DNA of 64,000 nucleotides from assembly GCF_025766255.1 (NCBI RefSeq), contig NW_026516752.1, positions 124,001-188,000 of the forward strand. The letters are read 5' to 3'. Below are positions 23,339 through 33,967 of this stretch, piece by piece (the first letter of the stretch is position 1; each line of letters starts with the position of its first letter). A program made the translations under genes and the position numbers. The notes beneath the pieces were generated by a model that had not been told where the DNA came from, made no database searches, and was given only the letters and a program-made list of their open reading frames with translations. This DNA is from Zychaea mexicana (lineage: Eukaryota > Mucoromycota > Mucoromycetes > Mucorales > Lichtheimiaceae).

Positions 23339-24610
23339 CTAGTAGTTTTTTGGCTTGTTGTATCCTTGAGATTCTTCGTAATACTGGTCGTCGTAGTATT
23401 CTTCTTCTGAATGCCAATAATCGTCAACATCGTCGTAGTAGTCCTCTTGGTATCGATCTTCCAAATGTGCGAAATTGCTGTACACATTGGGTCGGCTATT
23501 ACTGCTCGGTCGATCTTCTTTTAGTGTTCTCATGGTAGGTTTCTCATTCTGGTTGGGTCTTCCGTTCGACTGCCTTTGATCGTGGTCCTTTTGTTGTTGT
23601 GGACGTCCGTTGTTATGGCTTTGTTGCTGTTGATATTGTCGCTGGTTATTGTTGTAGTAAGGTCGGCGGTCTTGATATGGGCGTTGTCTTTCATTCCCAT
23701 TTTGCTGGTCATTGTAGTTTTGTCGTCGACCTGGTTGGTAAGGGTATTGTCTTTCTTGACTTCGAGGTGGATAGCTCGGTCGTCGTCCATTGTAGTTGGC
23801 ATTGTTTTGCTGAAACCCGTTGTTTCTTTGTTGTGATCTGATAGCAATTCATGCTGCTGTTGCAGGGGAGTATCCTGCCTCAACCAGTTGTTCGATCTTT
23901 TCATCTAAGATTTGATCTTCTTCTGTGTCTAGTTGGTTGTGGGGTTCACCTATTACGGCGAGCGTCTGGCCGTCTCTTCGTCTTTGGTTTACTCTGCGAA
24001 TGCTTCCGTTGTCTCTTTCAGCATTCCAGTATCCTTCAGCGTATTGAAGTACCAATTCATGCGTCAATGCACGGCTTCTAATGCTATGCTTTCTGATCTC
24101 GGGTAGTAATCCAGCTTTGAATCGAGATTGTACTTGGCTTGCTTCCGTGATGCCAGCTTCATGAGCTGCTTCGCGTAGTCTTCTGAGGATAGATCTGGGG
24201 CTTTCATCGATCTTCTGCATTATAGTGTAGAAGTGTTCACGGAATCGTTGGATGTCATATTCAGTTACGTAGTTGTCTTCGAGCAAATCTAATGCTGCTA
24301 TAACTGTGACGGGGGAGTTGTTCTCATCTCTTTCTTCCTGTAATTCAGGCAAGACTTGAGTTTGATAATAGGTTAAAGCCGGTCCTTGCAATACTCCTTG
24401 CAAAATTTCTAGTCGTCTTGTCTCCGATTGAGCGCCTGTGACGAGTATGTAAGAAGTGAACGCACGACGAAATGTGCGGAAACTCTCATGCTCGAATCTA
24501 CTGTAAGTCAGCCAATGAGGGGGCATGGAAGAGCGTGTGCTGTCGTCCAACAGAGTAAGTTCGTCTCGCACGTTGTTTGTTTGGAAAGCTCCTGGCATGT
24601 ATTTTTGCAT
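23339..24610 (-). pseudogene. gypsy-1 Gag
   Basis: Minus-strand frame starting at ATG 24610. The first 253 codons look like a Ty3-type capsid: a helical region with W-L-x-Y-x-R-F, an FRRAFTSYIL segment and a PALTYYQ-type motif. A TGA follows at 23849-23851, then the same frame continues through an Asn/Gln/Arg-rich tail to an acidic Tyr/Asp/Glu-rich end, stopping at 23339. I see no CCHC zinc knuckle. The tail may replace it as the RNA-binding part, but that is inference. The TGA sits where CGA (Arg) would be expected, one of several such stops in this element. Confidence 0.75.
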
Positions 24611-24751
24611 CTTGACTTGTCTTCTTGTCCTTGATAGATATTTGAGCGGGCAGCTAGTTCTTGTCCTTGTGATTGTTTCGTGGGAATGCCTTGAAGTAGG
24701 ATGTTCTTGAGATCGTCATCCTTGGTAATTGTCTTGTTTTGTGCTTGTTAT

Positions 24752-24772
24752 CCCTCTAGTGAGCACCAGATG
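24752..24772 (-). promoter_or_regulatory. Probable primer-binding site of gypsy-1
   Basis: On the minus strand, the LTR end GTAACA is followed by CATCTGGTGCTCACTAGAGG. A TGG a few bases inside the LTR is the usual start of a tRNA-3'-end-complementary primer site. The matching tRNA cannot be identified by eye. Confidence 0.5.
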
Positions 24773-25570
24773 TGTTACGGTGAATTTGGGGTATTCCAGG
24801 TAGTTGCGTAACGGTTTAAGTGTATGTTTTGTAGTGAGCACCAGTAATCGTTTATTACAGACGGGTTGTGAAGTGATATGAGTGTAAAGTAAGGTAAAAA
24901 TGTATATGGGTTATGTCCAAGGTTGTAAATAGTAGGGAGCTGTTGTCTTGATTAAGCTTAGTGAGTAGAAATGAGGATCAGAGATGTTACGTCTGTCCAA
25001 AATGAATGAGGAATAAGGATCAGGAATGTTACGTCTGTCCAAGTAAATGAGAAATAAGAGCAGGAATGTTACGTCTGGTCTTAATAGAAGAGTTTATTTA
25101 GCTTCAGTTATAAGCAATAAACAATATGTAAGATAAAACAAGCCGTGTTTAGGTCTTGAGTGATTGAAAACAACACTTGAAAAGTTAAGTCAAAAGTGGG
25201 AGGTAGAAATTCAATGTCTTTATTCAAATAAAAATGATGGGGTATTTATATCTTTCTGGTTATTTAATAATGTCTAAGATAACTCATGCTGCGGTTGCTG
25301 CGGTTGCTGCGCAACGCCAATGCTGTGGTAACTTGCTGTTACTGCGGATGCTGCGGTAATGCTCTTATTCAACAAGCTGTTCATCGAATCTTTACAAAGT
25401 AAAGGGTTCGTTCTATTTATAGTTGTTCCTTTTGATAATTAGGGGGTGCAAGAGAGTTGTAGAGTTGCTGTGGTTGCTGCGGTAGTTATGTATTGTATTC
25501 TGATTGCCGCTTAGTGTGTGGTTCTTTTGTATGTTTGGTTTATTTGCTATAGGTGGTTCTCGGGGTAACA
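24773..25570 (-). repeat. gypsy-1 5' LTR
   Basis: 798-bp direct repeat of 9708-10535. It contains the 13-mer TAGTGAGCACCAG at 24832-24844, which recurs immediately inside the element next to the LTR edge. Confidence 0.93.
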
Positions 25571-26590
25571 ATAGCTCGTTCAAGGTCGTTGCCCACCAAC
25601 ATCCAACTACTGACGATAATGACGAAGCCGTAGATCAGGACGAGATTGAAGATCGCCGTGAGCTGGTATTGGACGTTCGCACTCGTTGGAATTCCATATA
25701 TACCTTGCTCCAAAGAGCTCTTACAGTCAAGTGTGCATACAATATGACGTGCCAGAATCTCGAGGCCCTTCAAGGATACTTCTTGACAGATGACGAATGG
25801 ACATGTCTGGAGAAGGTGGCTGAGTTACTCTATGAGTTCGTCCGAATGACCCCATTGCTGTTTGGCGCTAGCTATGCAACTATGAACCTAGTTATTTTTG
25901 CTTACAACCTTTTACTTGAAAAGCTCGAACTATACATGGATAAATGGGAGGATGTAGGTTATTACTTTATATATGCGTATTTCCATCGAACACTATTTAT
26001 CACATACTTACACGACTACTTCTTTATATGTTAGACGTAGCCTGAGCTAGTGCACGCAACACAATGCAGTTGGGAAAAGCTCAAAGGGTACTACTGCAAG
26101 GCTCAAGGTCACTCTTTTGCCGTTGCTACTGCCATGGACCCTCGATTAAAATACAAATGGTGGGAAGATGAGAACTGGGGAGGGTATTGTGAGGAGGCTA
26201 TTGAGATGGTGCAGAAGACGTGGCAAACATATAAGCCATCAAGAACGCAAGAACCTTCCCCATCAAACCCGGATGCATTGATCAAGAAGAGGAGATCGAA
26301 CATGGACCAGCTGGAAAGATATGTTTCCATAGATACAGTAATCGACGAGTCCGACGGTGAGTATACTTCGATCGTTTTGGAGTTCTGGCGGAGGGACGTG
26401 AACAGTAGCCAAGAGTTGAGGCAAATGGCACGCCGATAATTTGCGATTCCAGTCTCATCAACAGGATCTGAATGGCTTTTCTCCCGTGCCAAGCAATACA
26501 TCCCAAGTGAACGGAGTCGGCTTGGGTATAGCAAACTGGAAGCAAGTGTGCTGCTCGACTCGTGGTCTAAGTATTTTGGTGAAAATTAAG
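25571..26590 (+). pseudogene. hAT-2 transposase, 3' fragment
   Basis: Continuation of the hAT-2 transposase after the gypsy insertion. Visible segments are LVLDVRTRWNSIY near 25663, MTPLLFGASYATMNLV, then after an intron-like interruption near 25950-26040 KGYYCKAQGHSFAVATAMDPRLKYKWW at about 26085. The hAT C-terminal dimerisation region is at about 26380-26590 (VLEFWRRDVNSSQELRQMARR, a TAA, then AIPVSSTGSE and FSRAKQYIPS in shifted frame). The stop in the dimerisation block and the frame change show that it is dead. Confidence 0.85.
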
Positions 26591-27080
26591 AAGGAGTTGC
26601 TGTTCGCCGTTTCCACGTTGTGTTAGAGAAAACAAACAGCGGTTCTGTAATTCTTCGCACTCACCCTCCCTTTTTTACTTCCCTTTCCCTTGACCCACGG
26701 TCACCTATAAATAAAAAACTACTTCCCTTTCCCTCCCTTTTTTTCATTATTTCAAAGCCCAGCTAGTGCCATTGCCTCATTGATCGTTCGACTACTTTAT
26801 TACTTTCTTCCAGTAGCCATGCCCTAGTTGCTTTTTCTTCTTCCCTATCCTCTTCTTTTTTTCTGATGTTCACTACTGCTAAATTTACCTAATGCTACCT
26901 TGTACCATCTAAAGCTTACTTTTCAGTAATTTGTATTCAAAACTTCACTCTATACTCGGATTTCGGATTTGATCCAGATTTATATGAAAAGGACTCGGAT
27001 TGCAAAAGAGCTGATCCGTTTTATACGAAACGGATTCAGAATCGCTCGATGCGTTTCGAATCCGTTAATGACGACCCCTA
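26591..27080. other. hAT-2 right subterminal region
   Basis: Non-coding end of hAT-2. From about 26950 it is dense in CGGAT/ATCCG motifs and ends in the TACCCCTA-type terminus at 27080. The following 8 bp, ATTTTCAG, would be the target duplication, but the partner is lost with the left end. Confidence 0.7.
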
Positions 27081-27929
27081 ATTTTCAGCGAAAATTGCAT
27101 TATCACCTAAAATAAGTAAGTAGACAGTACTGCGGTTGATAGGGTTAAGTGGGCATTCTCTATGATTATGCCGACGATGGGTGCTCGAGCCATAGACGCA
27201 AAAGGTAGGCACAGTAGGGTCTACAGAAACAAACTATCCGTAGCTTTCAAAGTAAGCAAACTGCTGCTGCAGTAATATTTAAATATATATGGTTAAAACA
27301 TATGTTGCCTATTCTATAGCGAACATTGCGAGAATGCACTGGACATAGCACATTGCGATCTAAGCCACAGTAACAGACATGATCGGTTGATTGCTTTGTC
27401 GAGAAATGTGCAGAAAAAAATTAGTTAGTAAACTTGAAGCTTATTTAGAGTAGTTTGTCAGAATCCTGGCGAATGGTGAAAGATGCTCAACGATTTTCAC
27501 AAAAACACCTCAAATGTCATTGATGGCAGATGAAATCAAGTAACACACCTCTTCGGAGCTCATATTGAGAAATGCAATGTGGTAATAGTCTAGGAAGACG
27601 GCATAAAGTTGAAGTTTACCCAAGTCTCCCAGGAACGTGCAACGTTAAAAAAGCATGGCCGTCACAAATCGAAATTTCCAAATCTGGATTTTATGCTGGG
27701 ATTGAAATCGTAAGGACCATGCTCTATTTAATAGAAGATGTGAACTTTTACAAAAAGTGACCTCTTAGCTTCAAATGGCTAGTTCTCTTGCAATTTTTGC
27801 GCTGTGGCTTAGAAACTTGGAGATATAAAGATTTAAATACTGAACTATATATTGGTGCAATTTGAGATCCGATGCGTGACTCTATCTATGATTAGGGGGG
27901 GACCTATATTGCTCATTAGCCTTTTTCAT
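27081..27929. other. No recognisable gene
   Basis: DNA between the hAT-2 right end and the gypsy-2 fragment. Only short open frames are present and I recognise nothing in them. Confidence 0.4.
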
Positions 27930-27934
27930 CACAC

Positions 27935-29797
27935 TTGGTGGGTCAACTACCCTATTGTATGGTTTATATTAATGATGTTCTTATCAGCTCGGAAACGGAG
28001 GAACAACATTATGAGCATGTCGCAACCGTCCTCAGGATCCTAGCCAAAGCAGCACTAAAGATCAGCATCAGAAAGTGTCAATTCAAGGTGCCTACGGTCA
28101 AGTTTCTTGGTTACATCGTTTCTCATACTGGTATTGATCCAGATCCAGCAAAAGTAGAAGCCATAGCAAAGTGGAGCAGTCCAACATAGGTCAAGGAACT
28201 CCAGCGATTCCTAGATATATGCGCATTTCACCATCGATTTTTGGATAACTTGGCTCAGATTGCGGCGCCTTTGTACAAGCTCCTGTACAAGGACTCAACA
28301 TGGGATTGGCAAGATAAACATGAACAAGCTTTCAGGGAGTTGAAGCAGTGCTTGATGGATCTTCTCACCCTGGCATATCCAGACCCAAGTATACTGTATG
28401 ATTTGCATACAGATGCCTCATATGTTGGTCTAGGAGCCGTATTATGCTAAGGCCATCATCCTGTTGCATATGCCAGCAGAACTTTAATGCCAGCAGAGGT
28501 CAATATGAGCATAACCGAAAGAGAAGCATTAGCTGTGGTTTGGAGCCTCCAATATTTTCATTATTATGTACATGGTGCTATGCTAACAATCTATACCAAT
28601 CATGCCGCATTGAAGGCGATTATGACAGCAAAATCTCCTAGTGGACGAATTACACGCTGGGTCATGGCCTTACAGAGTTACGATTTCACCATCACCTACC
28701 GACGAGGAAAAGATAATCTCCATGTAGACGCCTTAAGTCGAGCATGCAACAATCAACAAGCATCCACTGTCGACATCAGCCTGGAAGAATTGCTACAGCA
28801 TCAACGTGAAGATGAAGAAATCAACAGCTACATCAATGAAAACGATAAACGAATCTTGTGGCATCACAGTCTCTATTGCATCAATTATAACAACAATTCC
28901 GTTGTTGTGATGCCAAAAACACTACGCACCAAATTCATGAGAGCAATACATTCAGATGCAACATCTGGACATCTTGAGCGCGACCGGATAATAGATCGAG
29001 CGAAACAAAATGTATGGTGGCAAGGCATGAACGACGACGTCAGCAAATACATCCAAGAATGCTATGAATGTCAACGCCATGAAACACCAACTCGAAAATT
29101 CGGAAAAATGATAAGTATACCTATTAGCCAGCCTAGAGAGGTGTGGGCCACTGACATTGCTGTGTTGCCAACATTGGCTAGAGGAAATCGCTACTTACTC
29201 GTATTTGTTGAATACCTAACCAAATGGGTGGTAACTGCAGCTTTGCCTGGATTTGATTCGAACTTGATCGCTCAAGTGTTATTGTTTGAAACCGTGCTAA
29301 AGCAATCAGTTCTGACAAGACTTATTACTAACAACGGCACGAACTTTGTATCTGAGGCCATGCAAATGGTCTGTCAGCGCCTTAGAGTGTCAAGATCTAC
29401 CATAAGCATTGAGCATCCACAAGTAGATGGCTTGGTAGAGCGCCATAACAGAACTATAAAAACAGCATTGGCGATTTATGTGGAGAATCAGCCAGACATG
29501 TGGGACTACTACTTGCCCTTTGTTACGTTCGCGATCAACACTAGTAAGCAAGCATCTACTAGGAAATCACCATTCGAAATATTATATGGCAGAAAACCGA
29601 TTTTACCAACAACAGCCGCATTACACCTCCCGCCAATGAAGTCTCACAACACAGAAACTTGGATCAGCTATCTGAATCACTATCTACCCATCCTCCACAA
29701 CAAGGTACGCAATAATATTCAAAAACCCAAGCAAGACAGAAGAAATATTACGATCGCGGCAGGAGGTAAAGACCATCGTTCAAGGTTGGGGATTTAG
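27935..29797 (+). pseudogene. gypsy-2 RT, RNase H and integrase
   Basis: One frame throughout. RT fragment with YIND in place of the catalytic YxDD, then KCQFKV and KFLGYIVS; TAG near 28189; RNase H with HTDASYVGLGAVL, TAA at 28448, and IYTNHAALK where Asp is normal; then GKDNLHVDALSR. Integrase has the H...H...C-Y-E-C zinc region (about 28975-29080), ATDIAVL (first Asp kept), LITNNGTNF (second Asp replaced by Asn) and DGLVERHNRT (Glu kept). The two stops and three Asp-to-Asn changes at catalytic or conserved sites are all G:C to A:T transitions in context. Clearly dead. Confidence 0.9.
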
Positions 29798-30004
29798 TCA
29801 TATGAATCAAGTCAAAGGAAACATGGAAGTTCCTACAACCAAAGTTTACTGGCCCATAGAAAATCGTGAAAACCAACAACGCTGAAGGCACAAGTTTTAC
29901 TCTCAAATCAGAAGTTAATAAGCGAACAAAAACAACAACAGCAAATCAAGCACAACTTCATAAAAATCATTTGTTATTGAAATTTTTTTCTGAGGGAGGG
30001 ATAG

Positions 30005-30111
30005 TGTAATAGTATAGCATAACCCAAAGATAGTCACTTCCCTGAATCCTTATAAGTACCACAATCCCCAGTATACAATAAAGGCATCTATTCTTATTCT
30101 GCAATATTACA
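30005..30111 (+). repeat. gypsy-2 3' LTR (107 bp)
   Basis: Begins TGTAATA and ends TATTACA, a perfect 7-bp inverted pair, directly after a polypurine tract. It contains TATAAGTA and an AATAAA at about 30078. Very short for an LTR but with all expected landmarks. Only one copy is present. Confidence 0.8.
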
Positions 30112-30410
30112 ACTGGATCTTGGTATGGTTATAGAAGCAGTAAAGGTGGCAGAGTCAATGGGAGTAGGAAGGGGAGGTCTTACGAACACAGTTGCCAGTG
30201 TGAGGACAGAAGACGGAGCATCAGAACGGGATCGACCTGGGGGTGTGGGAGCCGAATATGGGGAATAGGTTTGTGTGGTATAGGCATGACTGGAAGCTTC
30301 AGATGCAGAAGTATCAGAAATAATGGGATGAGCGTTAGTGGCAACTGGGTCAACGGGATTCGAATTTGGAGAATGACCAGACATAATAGGGTTTTAGCTT
30401 CTCCACCAAT
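30112..30410 (-). pseudogene. Gag-like N-terminal fragment of another LTR element
   Basis: Minus-strand frame from ATG 30384 encoding a Ser/Thr/Pro/Asn-rich start, truncated by the gypsy-2 LTR at 30111. Upstream (to the right) is ATTGGTGGAGAAGC, a plausible primer-binding site, next to an LTR-like edge TGTAAGATG at 30411. The composition resembles copia- or gypsy-type gag N-termini, but no diagnostic domain is left. Confidence 0.4.
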
Positions 30411-30692
30411 TGTAAGATGTAGCTTCAGAGTATATAATATGGAATACAAGAATAGACAGAAATGTGAAGTAGATGATGATAATAGTATATATGGGAAATC
30501 TTTATTTGATATATCAAGAGAGGGGTTTATATAGTTTTATACAGTATTAACAACAGGTGATTATGTTGTTATTCTTTGTATAGGAAAATGGTATGATGAT
30601 TCTTCTTGATTTGAGTCCGACAGGTCAGCTGATTACTGACACTTAGATTTTTTTATAGTTTATTGCAGCTACATGGTTTATATTCAGTAACA
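30411..30692 (-). repeat. Putative LTR of the truncated element
   Basis: The left edge TGTAAGATGTAGC abuts the putative primer-binding site. The right edge is uncertain; GTAACA at 30687-30692 is a possible end. No second copy is in the window, so this rests on context only. Confidence 0.3.
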
Positions 30693-30717
30693 ATGAAATA
30701 ATAAAGGGAGTGATAAT

Positions 30718-31768
30718 TAGGGATCCGTATCAGAACCGTAGAACTGGAACCGAACCGAACCGAAACCGAGAAAATACGGTTCGGTTCTTGTCAAGAACCG
30801 AACTGGAACCGAACCGGTTCTGTATAAGTAGAACCGAAGAACCGAGAGGCAGAAGATTGCAATCAGCGATTTTGGTAATTAGTATTAAGTAGGCTATAAT
30901 GGAAGTTACGAACAATGTTATTCCGAAAAGACCACGAATTAGTGTATTTGCAAGCCATACTTTATTGAAAAACTTAACAAAACCTGCAAAAGCAGAAGGG
31001 AGTAAAAAATAGTAAAGAAGAGAAGAGAAAAAATAAAAAAACACTTCTTTTGACGGCAGCTTGCTTTCTCCGCCCATGACGCACATCATTACTTGTTCCT
31101 CTACTTTGCTACCCACAATGCATTTTTCTCCATGACGTACTACTTTACTAGATTTATCATGGCTTCTCGATCAGTTTTATCAAGTTTGTGCATTCCGTTT
31201 GAGATTGCGCATTCTGGGGCTCATAACAGAATTATCTTACCCATTCACCCTTTGCCTTTTATGAGACACTATACACTATATACACATAGAGACACAGCAG
31301 CTGTATGTACTGCCGGTTGTGGTTCAATTCCTCCAATGTTACGATAACATGTACTAGTAATACTAAGTCGCTCTAAGTAAGTACTATAAGCTTCACTTTT
31401 TTTTGTAAAAACTGTGCTTCAATCTTATAACCATGCAATGACCCACATCATATGAGAATGTTTACATTCTGTTTCTCTTATTCATTTTGAGATCGCTGTT
31501 CAATGTACAATAATAAACTATTCTTTTTTACTGCAGTATTCAAGTATACTGCGACATTTGAACACACACATCAGCTTTCATTTAAAGATACCAAATCTTG
31601 CCTTTTTTATATACATAATGGGTTCGGTTCTTCGGTTCGGTTCTTCGGTTCTTCGGTTCTACGGTTCTCGTCGGTTCTAGTCGGTTCGGTTCTTGCTTTA
31701 GATGGTTTGGTTCGGTTCCCTTTAAGAACCGAACCGAACCGAACCGAACCGAACCGTGCGGTTCCCTA
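30718..31768. mobile_element. Non-autonomous hAT-like element with GGTTCG arrays
   Basis: 1051 bp with an exact 8-bp duplication GTGATAAT (30710-30717 and 31769-31776). Ends are TAGGGATCCG and, as complement, TAGGGAACCG. Both subterminal regions (30735-30835 and 31618-31762) are dense arrays of GGTTCG / CGAACC. An 8-bp duplication and TAGGG ends fit hAT. No transposase is encoded; the interior has only short frames. Confidence 0.9.
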
Positions 31769-31776
31769 GTGATAAT

Positions 31777-32369
31777 GGTGATACATACTCCTTCAGATGC
31801 CACAATATGAATTGGTGAAAGACATCTGAGGAAACAGAAAAGAGGGTGAGAAGGGATTATATAAGAGGGGATGTAGGTATGACAAGATAGCTAAAAAAAG
31901 GTGGGTTTGGAAAACTACAAAATCTATTACACAAGTTTTGAAGCAAATAGTTTCACGTAATACCGCTAGGTGTTCTTATTAAAGTCTTTTTGGCAGATAA
32001 GTACTATAGCTAATAGAAAGAGAGATCACAAAAGAATAAGAGTAGAATAAAAGATAACTTAATAGATGATGTTTATTGTATGTGATGAAAGGGGATATTT
32101 ATATGTTTTATCTAAACTACTACTGTAATAATGAATATTAATATGATATAAAAATATACAATTGATGATGACAAGGATTAGCTGTATAGTAAGCAATGAT
32201 GTGATAATCGACTGTATGACAAAAGGAAAAGTAGCTGTGGACTGCAGCAAGCAAGAAGTATATCAAAGAAGGGGAATAGAGTCCAAAAAGGAGTATGTGT
32301 TACATGAAGACTATGGCAACGACATGCTCTAAGATGATAAAAAGAAAACTACTATTTAATGAATAAGAA
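31777..32369. other. No recognisable gene
   Basis: AT-rich DNA between the non-autonomous hAT-like element and the tRNA. Nothing recognisable. Confidence 0.4.
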
Positions 32370-32442
32370 AGCCCAACGGGGGGATCGAACCCCCAACCTT
32401 GAGATTAAGAGTCTCACGCTCTGCCAATTGAGCTAGCCAGGC
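32370..32442 (-). tRNA. tRNA-Lys (CTT)
   Basis: 73-nt cloverleaf without intron. Acceptor strand GCCTGGC pairs with GTTGGGC; D arm TAGCTCAATTGGCAGAGC; anticodon loop GACTCTTAATC with anticodon CTT; T arm GGGGGTTCGATCCCCC. Box A and box B promoters are intact. The CCA is not encoded, as expected for a nuclear eukaryotic tRNA. A TTTTT run for Pol III termination lies within about 100 bp downstream on the minus strand, but not immediately. Confidence 0.95.
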
Positions 32443-32716
32443 GCTGTGTTTTTGTAGTGACAGAGGGAAATCTTGTGGCAACGCCAAGAAGTGACTGTTG
32501 TTGTCAAAAAGAGTTTTTTTTTGGGAGTTCTTAGAAATCCAGAGGATTTGAATTACTCTCCTTAGAGATACTCCATTTTTTCGTTTCTCTTTCTTCTATA
32601 ATTCAGAGGTTGGCCTATGTTTCTTAAACAGATCTAAATTTGAAACAATTCTTTCTGATTTGTGATTGTGAATGCAAGCAGTTAGCTAGTGTTCCTCAAC
32701 AACATATTGAGCTGAC

Positions 32717-32793
32717 TGACTTTCAAATCAAATCGGGATTTTAACTCAATGTGCATAATATCCACTCTGCCAATTGAGCTAGTTAGGTACTGT
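32717..32793 (-). pseudogene. tRNA-Lys-derived pseudogene
   Basis: The 5' half of the tRNA (CTAACTAGCTCAATTGGCAG on the minus strand) and its 5' flank (complement of CTGTGTTTTTGTAGT) are repeated about 320 bp away. The anticodon and T-arm parts are heavily decayed. It looks like an old local duplication. Confidence 0.65.
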
Positions 32794-33967
32794 GTTTTTG
32801 TAGTAGCAGAAGAAAGTTCCGTGTTAGTATTAATAAGATCTCTTGAAAAGCAGGAAATTCCACCCTAGAACACTGTTTATGAGGCATTTGTAGATAAATG
32901 TTTGGAATAACTACCGTTATTCTAGGGTCTCAACTACCGTCTCGATAACCAGCTACCCACATCATCTAAAATCAAAGATTTTCTCTAACCACCCCTAATT
33001 ATATTGATCATTATCTATTATTTAAAAATAAAACTTAATAACTAAATATATAAAATAAATTAAAAATAAGAAAATTAATAAAATATTGAACGGCCTGCCT
33101 AGTAGAAATATAGGCGGACTGGAAAAATAGTCCAGTCCATTGGTTTTGCTGAGGATGAATGGGTTTAACGATCATCCCTCATTTAAAAAATACTCCTAGT
33201 CCCAGCCTGTTCTCTTACACACATCCCTTCTACCATCGTTCCTATTGATTTAATATATCACCTTTAATATTTCCTTTATCAGTGATGGTTTGCTTAACAC
33301 TTCTTTTCTTATTCATATTTATCTTTATTTATCTTTATTTCGTTGTCTCTTCACACACATATTATCACTGATTCTGTCTTGATTGCATTTAGTAGTATTT
33401 TATTTCATATTTCAGTTATAAAAAGGCCTCAATTAATGGCCTGAAATAAACAACAATTGAATACCAAGCCTTTCTATTATATATACTTACCTCTAAGTCC
33501 ATTTATCTTTCTCTCTCTATTCCTATTTTTTCTGTTATATTTCCCTATATATTTTCAGTGTCTACTGAAGAAACCTTATCTGGTATAAAACGATAGCTTG
33601 TAGGTATAGCAACTTTCAAAATATTATGAAGAACATACAACAAATTTGACAAAAACACAATATATTGTATTCTTTCTAGGTTTTAAAAACTAAAGTAAGG
33701 CAGGAGCAGGCTGGTAAGGAGAGAAGGAAGAGGTCTATATGGTGGGTCTGGACCAGATGGAGTTGGCAGTATTGCTACAAGAATAAAGATTCGTCCTTGT
33801 TCTTTCCTCTACCTTATTTTCTCTTTACTCATTTTCTGATCTTGAATTAAAGACAGACATTTCAATAATGGCATTTCTACCCCATATCAGTTGTGATATG
33901 TTGTATAGTAGTTTTTGGGTGAAAGCCTAAGCAAAGCAAAGGGTCTGTGCACCAGGTCATCTGGACT
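32794..33967. other. AT-rich DNA, no recognisable gene
   Basis: Low-complexity AT-rich stretch with repeats of TTTATCTTTATT near 33320. No supportable gene. Confidence 0.4.

Larger units (their letters stand above)
9708..25570 (-). mobile_element. Ty3/gypsy LTR retrotransposon (gypsy-1)
   Basis: A 15.9-kb insertion read on the minus strand, flanked by a 4-bp duplication ATAG (9704-9707 and 25571-25574). The 5' LTR is on the right (24773-25570), the 3' LTR on the left (9708-10535). Both begin TGTTAC and end GTAACA. Order on the minus strand: gag, protease, reverse transcriptase, RNase H, integrase, then an extra 166-codon frame. This PR-RT-RH-IN order is Ty3/gypsy. hAT-1 (TSD GCCTTACA) interrupts RNase H, and an AT-rich Merlin-like element lies between RNase H and integrase. 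Many in-frame stops make the element non-functional. Confidence 0.93.
9010..27080 (+). mobile_element. hAT transposon copy (hAT-2), truncated and split
   Basis: Remnant of a hAT element in two pieces, 9010-9707 and 25571-27080, separated by a gypsy retrotransposon. The right end reads ACGACCCCTA at 27071-27080; its complement TAGGGGTCGTCATTAACGG matches the terminal repeat of hAT-1 (TAGGGGTCTTCATTCACGG). The left end is missing: hAT-coding sequence starts abruptly next to Plavaka-1. ATCCG/CGGAT-rich subterminal DNA lies at about 26950-27070. The two pieces rejoin in frame once the gypsy and its ATAG duplication are removed. Confidence 0.85.
27930..30111 (+). mobile_element. 5'-truncated Ty3/gypsy element (gypsy-2)
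   Basis: Plus-strand remnant holding part of reverse transcriptase, RNase H, integrase, a polypurine tract (GAGGGAGGGA at about 29993-30002) and one 107-bp LTR. It is unrelated in sequence to gypsy-1 LTRs. The 5' part, including the first LTR, gag and protease, is missing. Confidence 0.85.

Noticed and set aside
23849..23851. TGA in gag as programmed readthrough or an altered genetic code
   Set aside because: TAA and TAG also interrupt the same element, while intact genes nearby use all three as normal ends. Decay is simpler.
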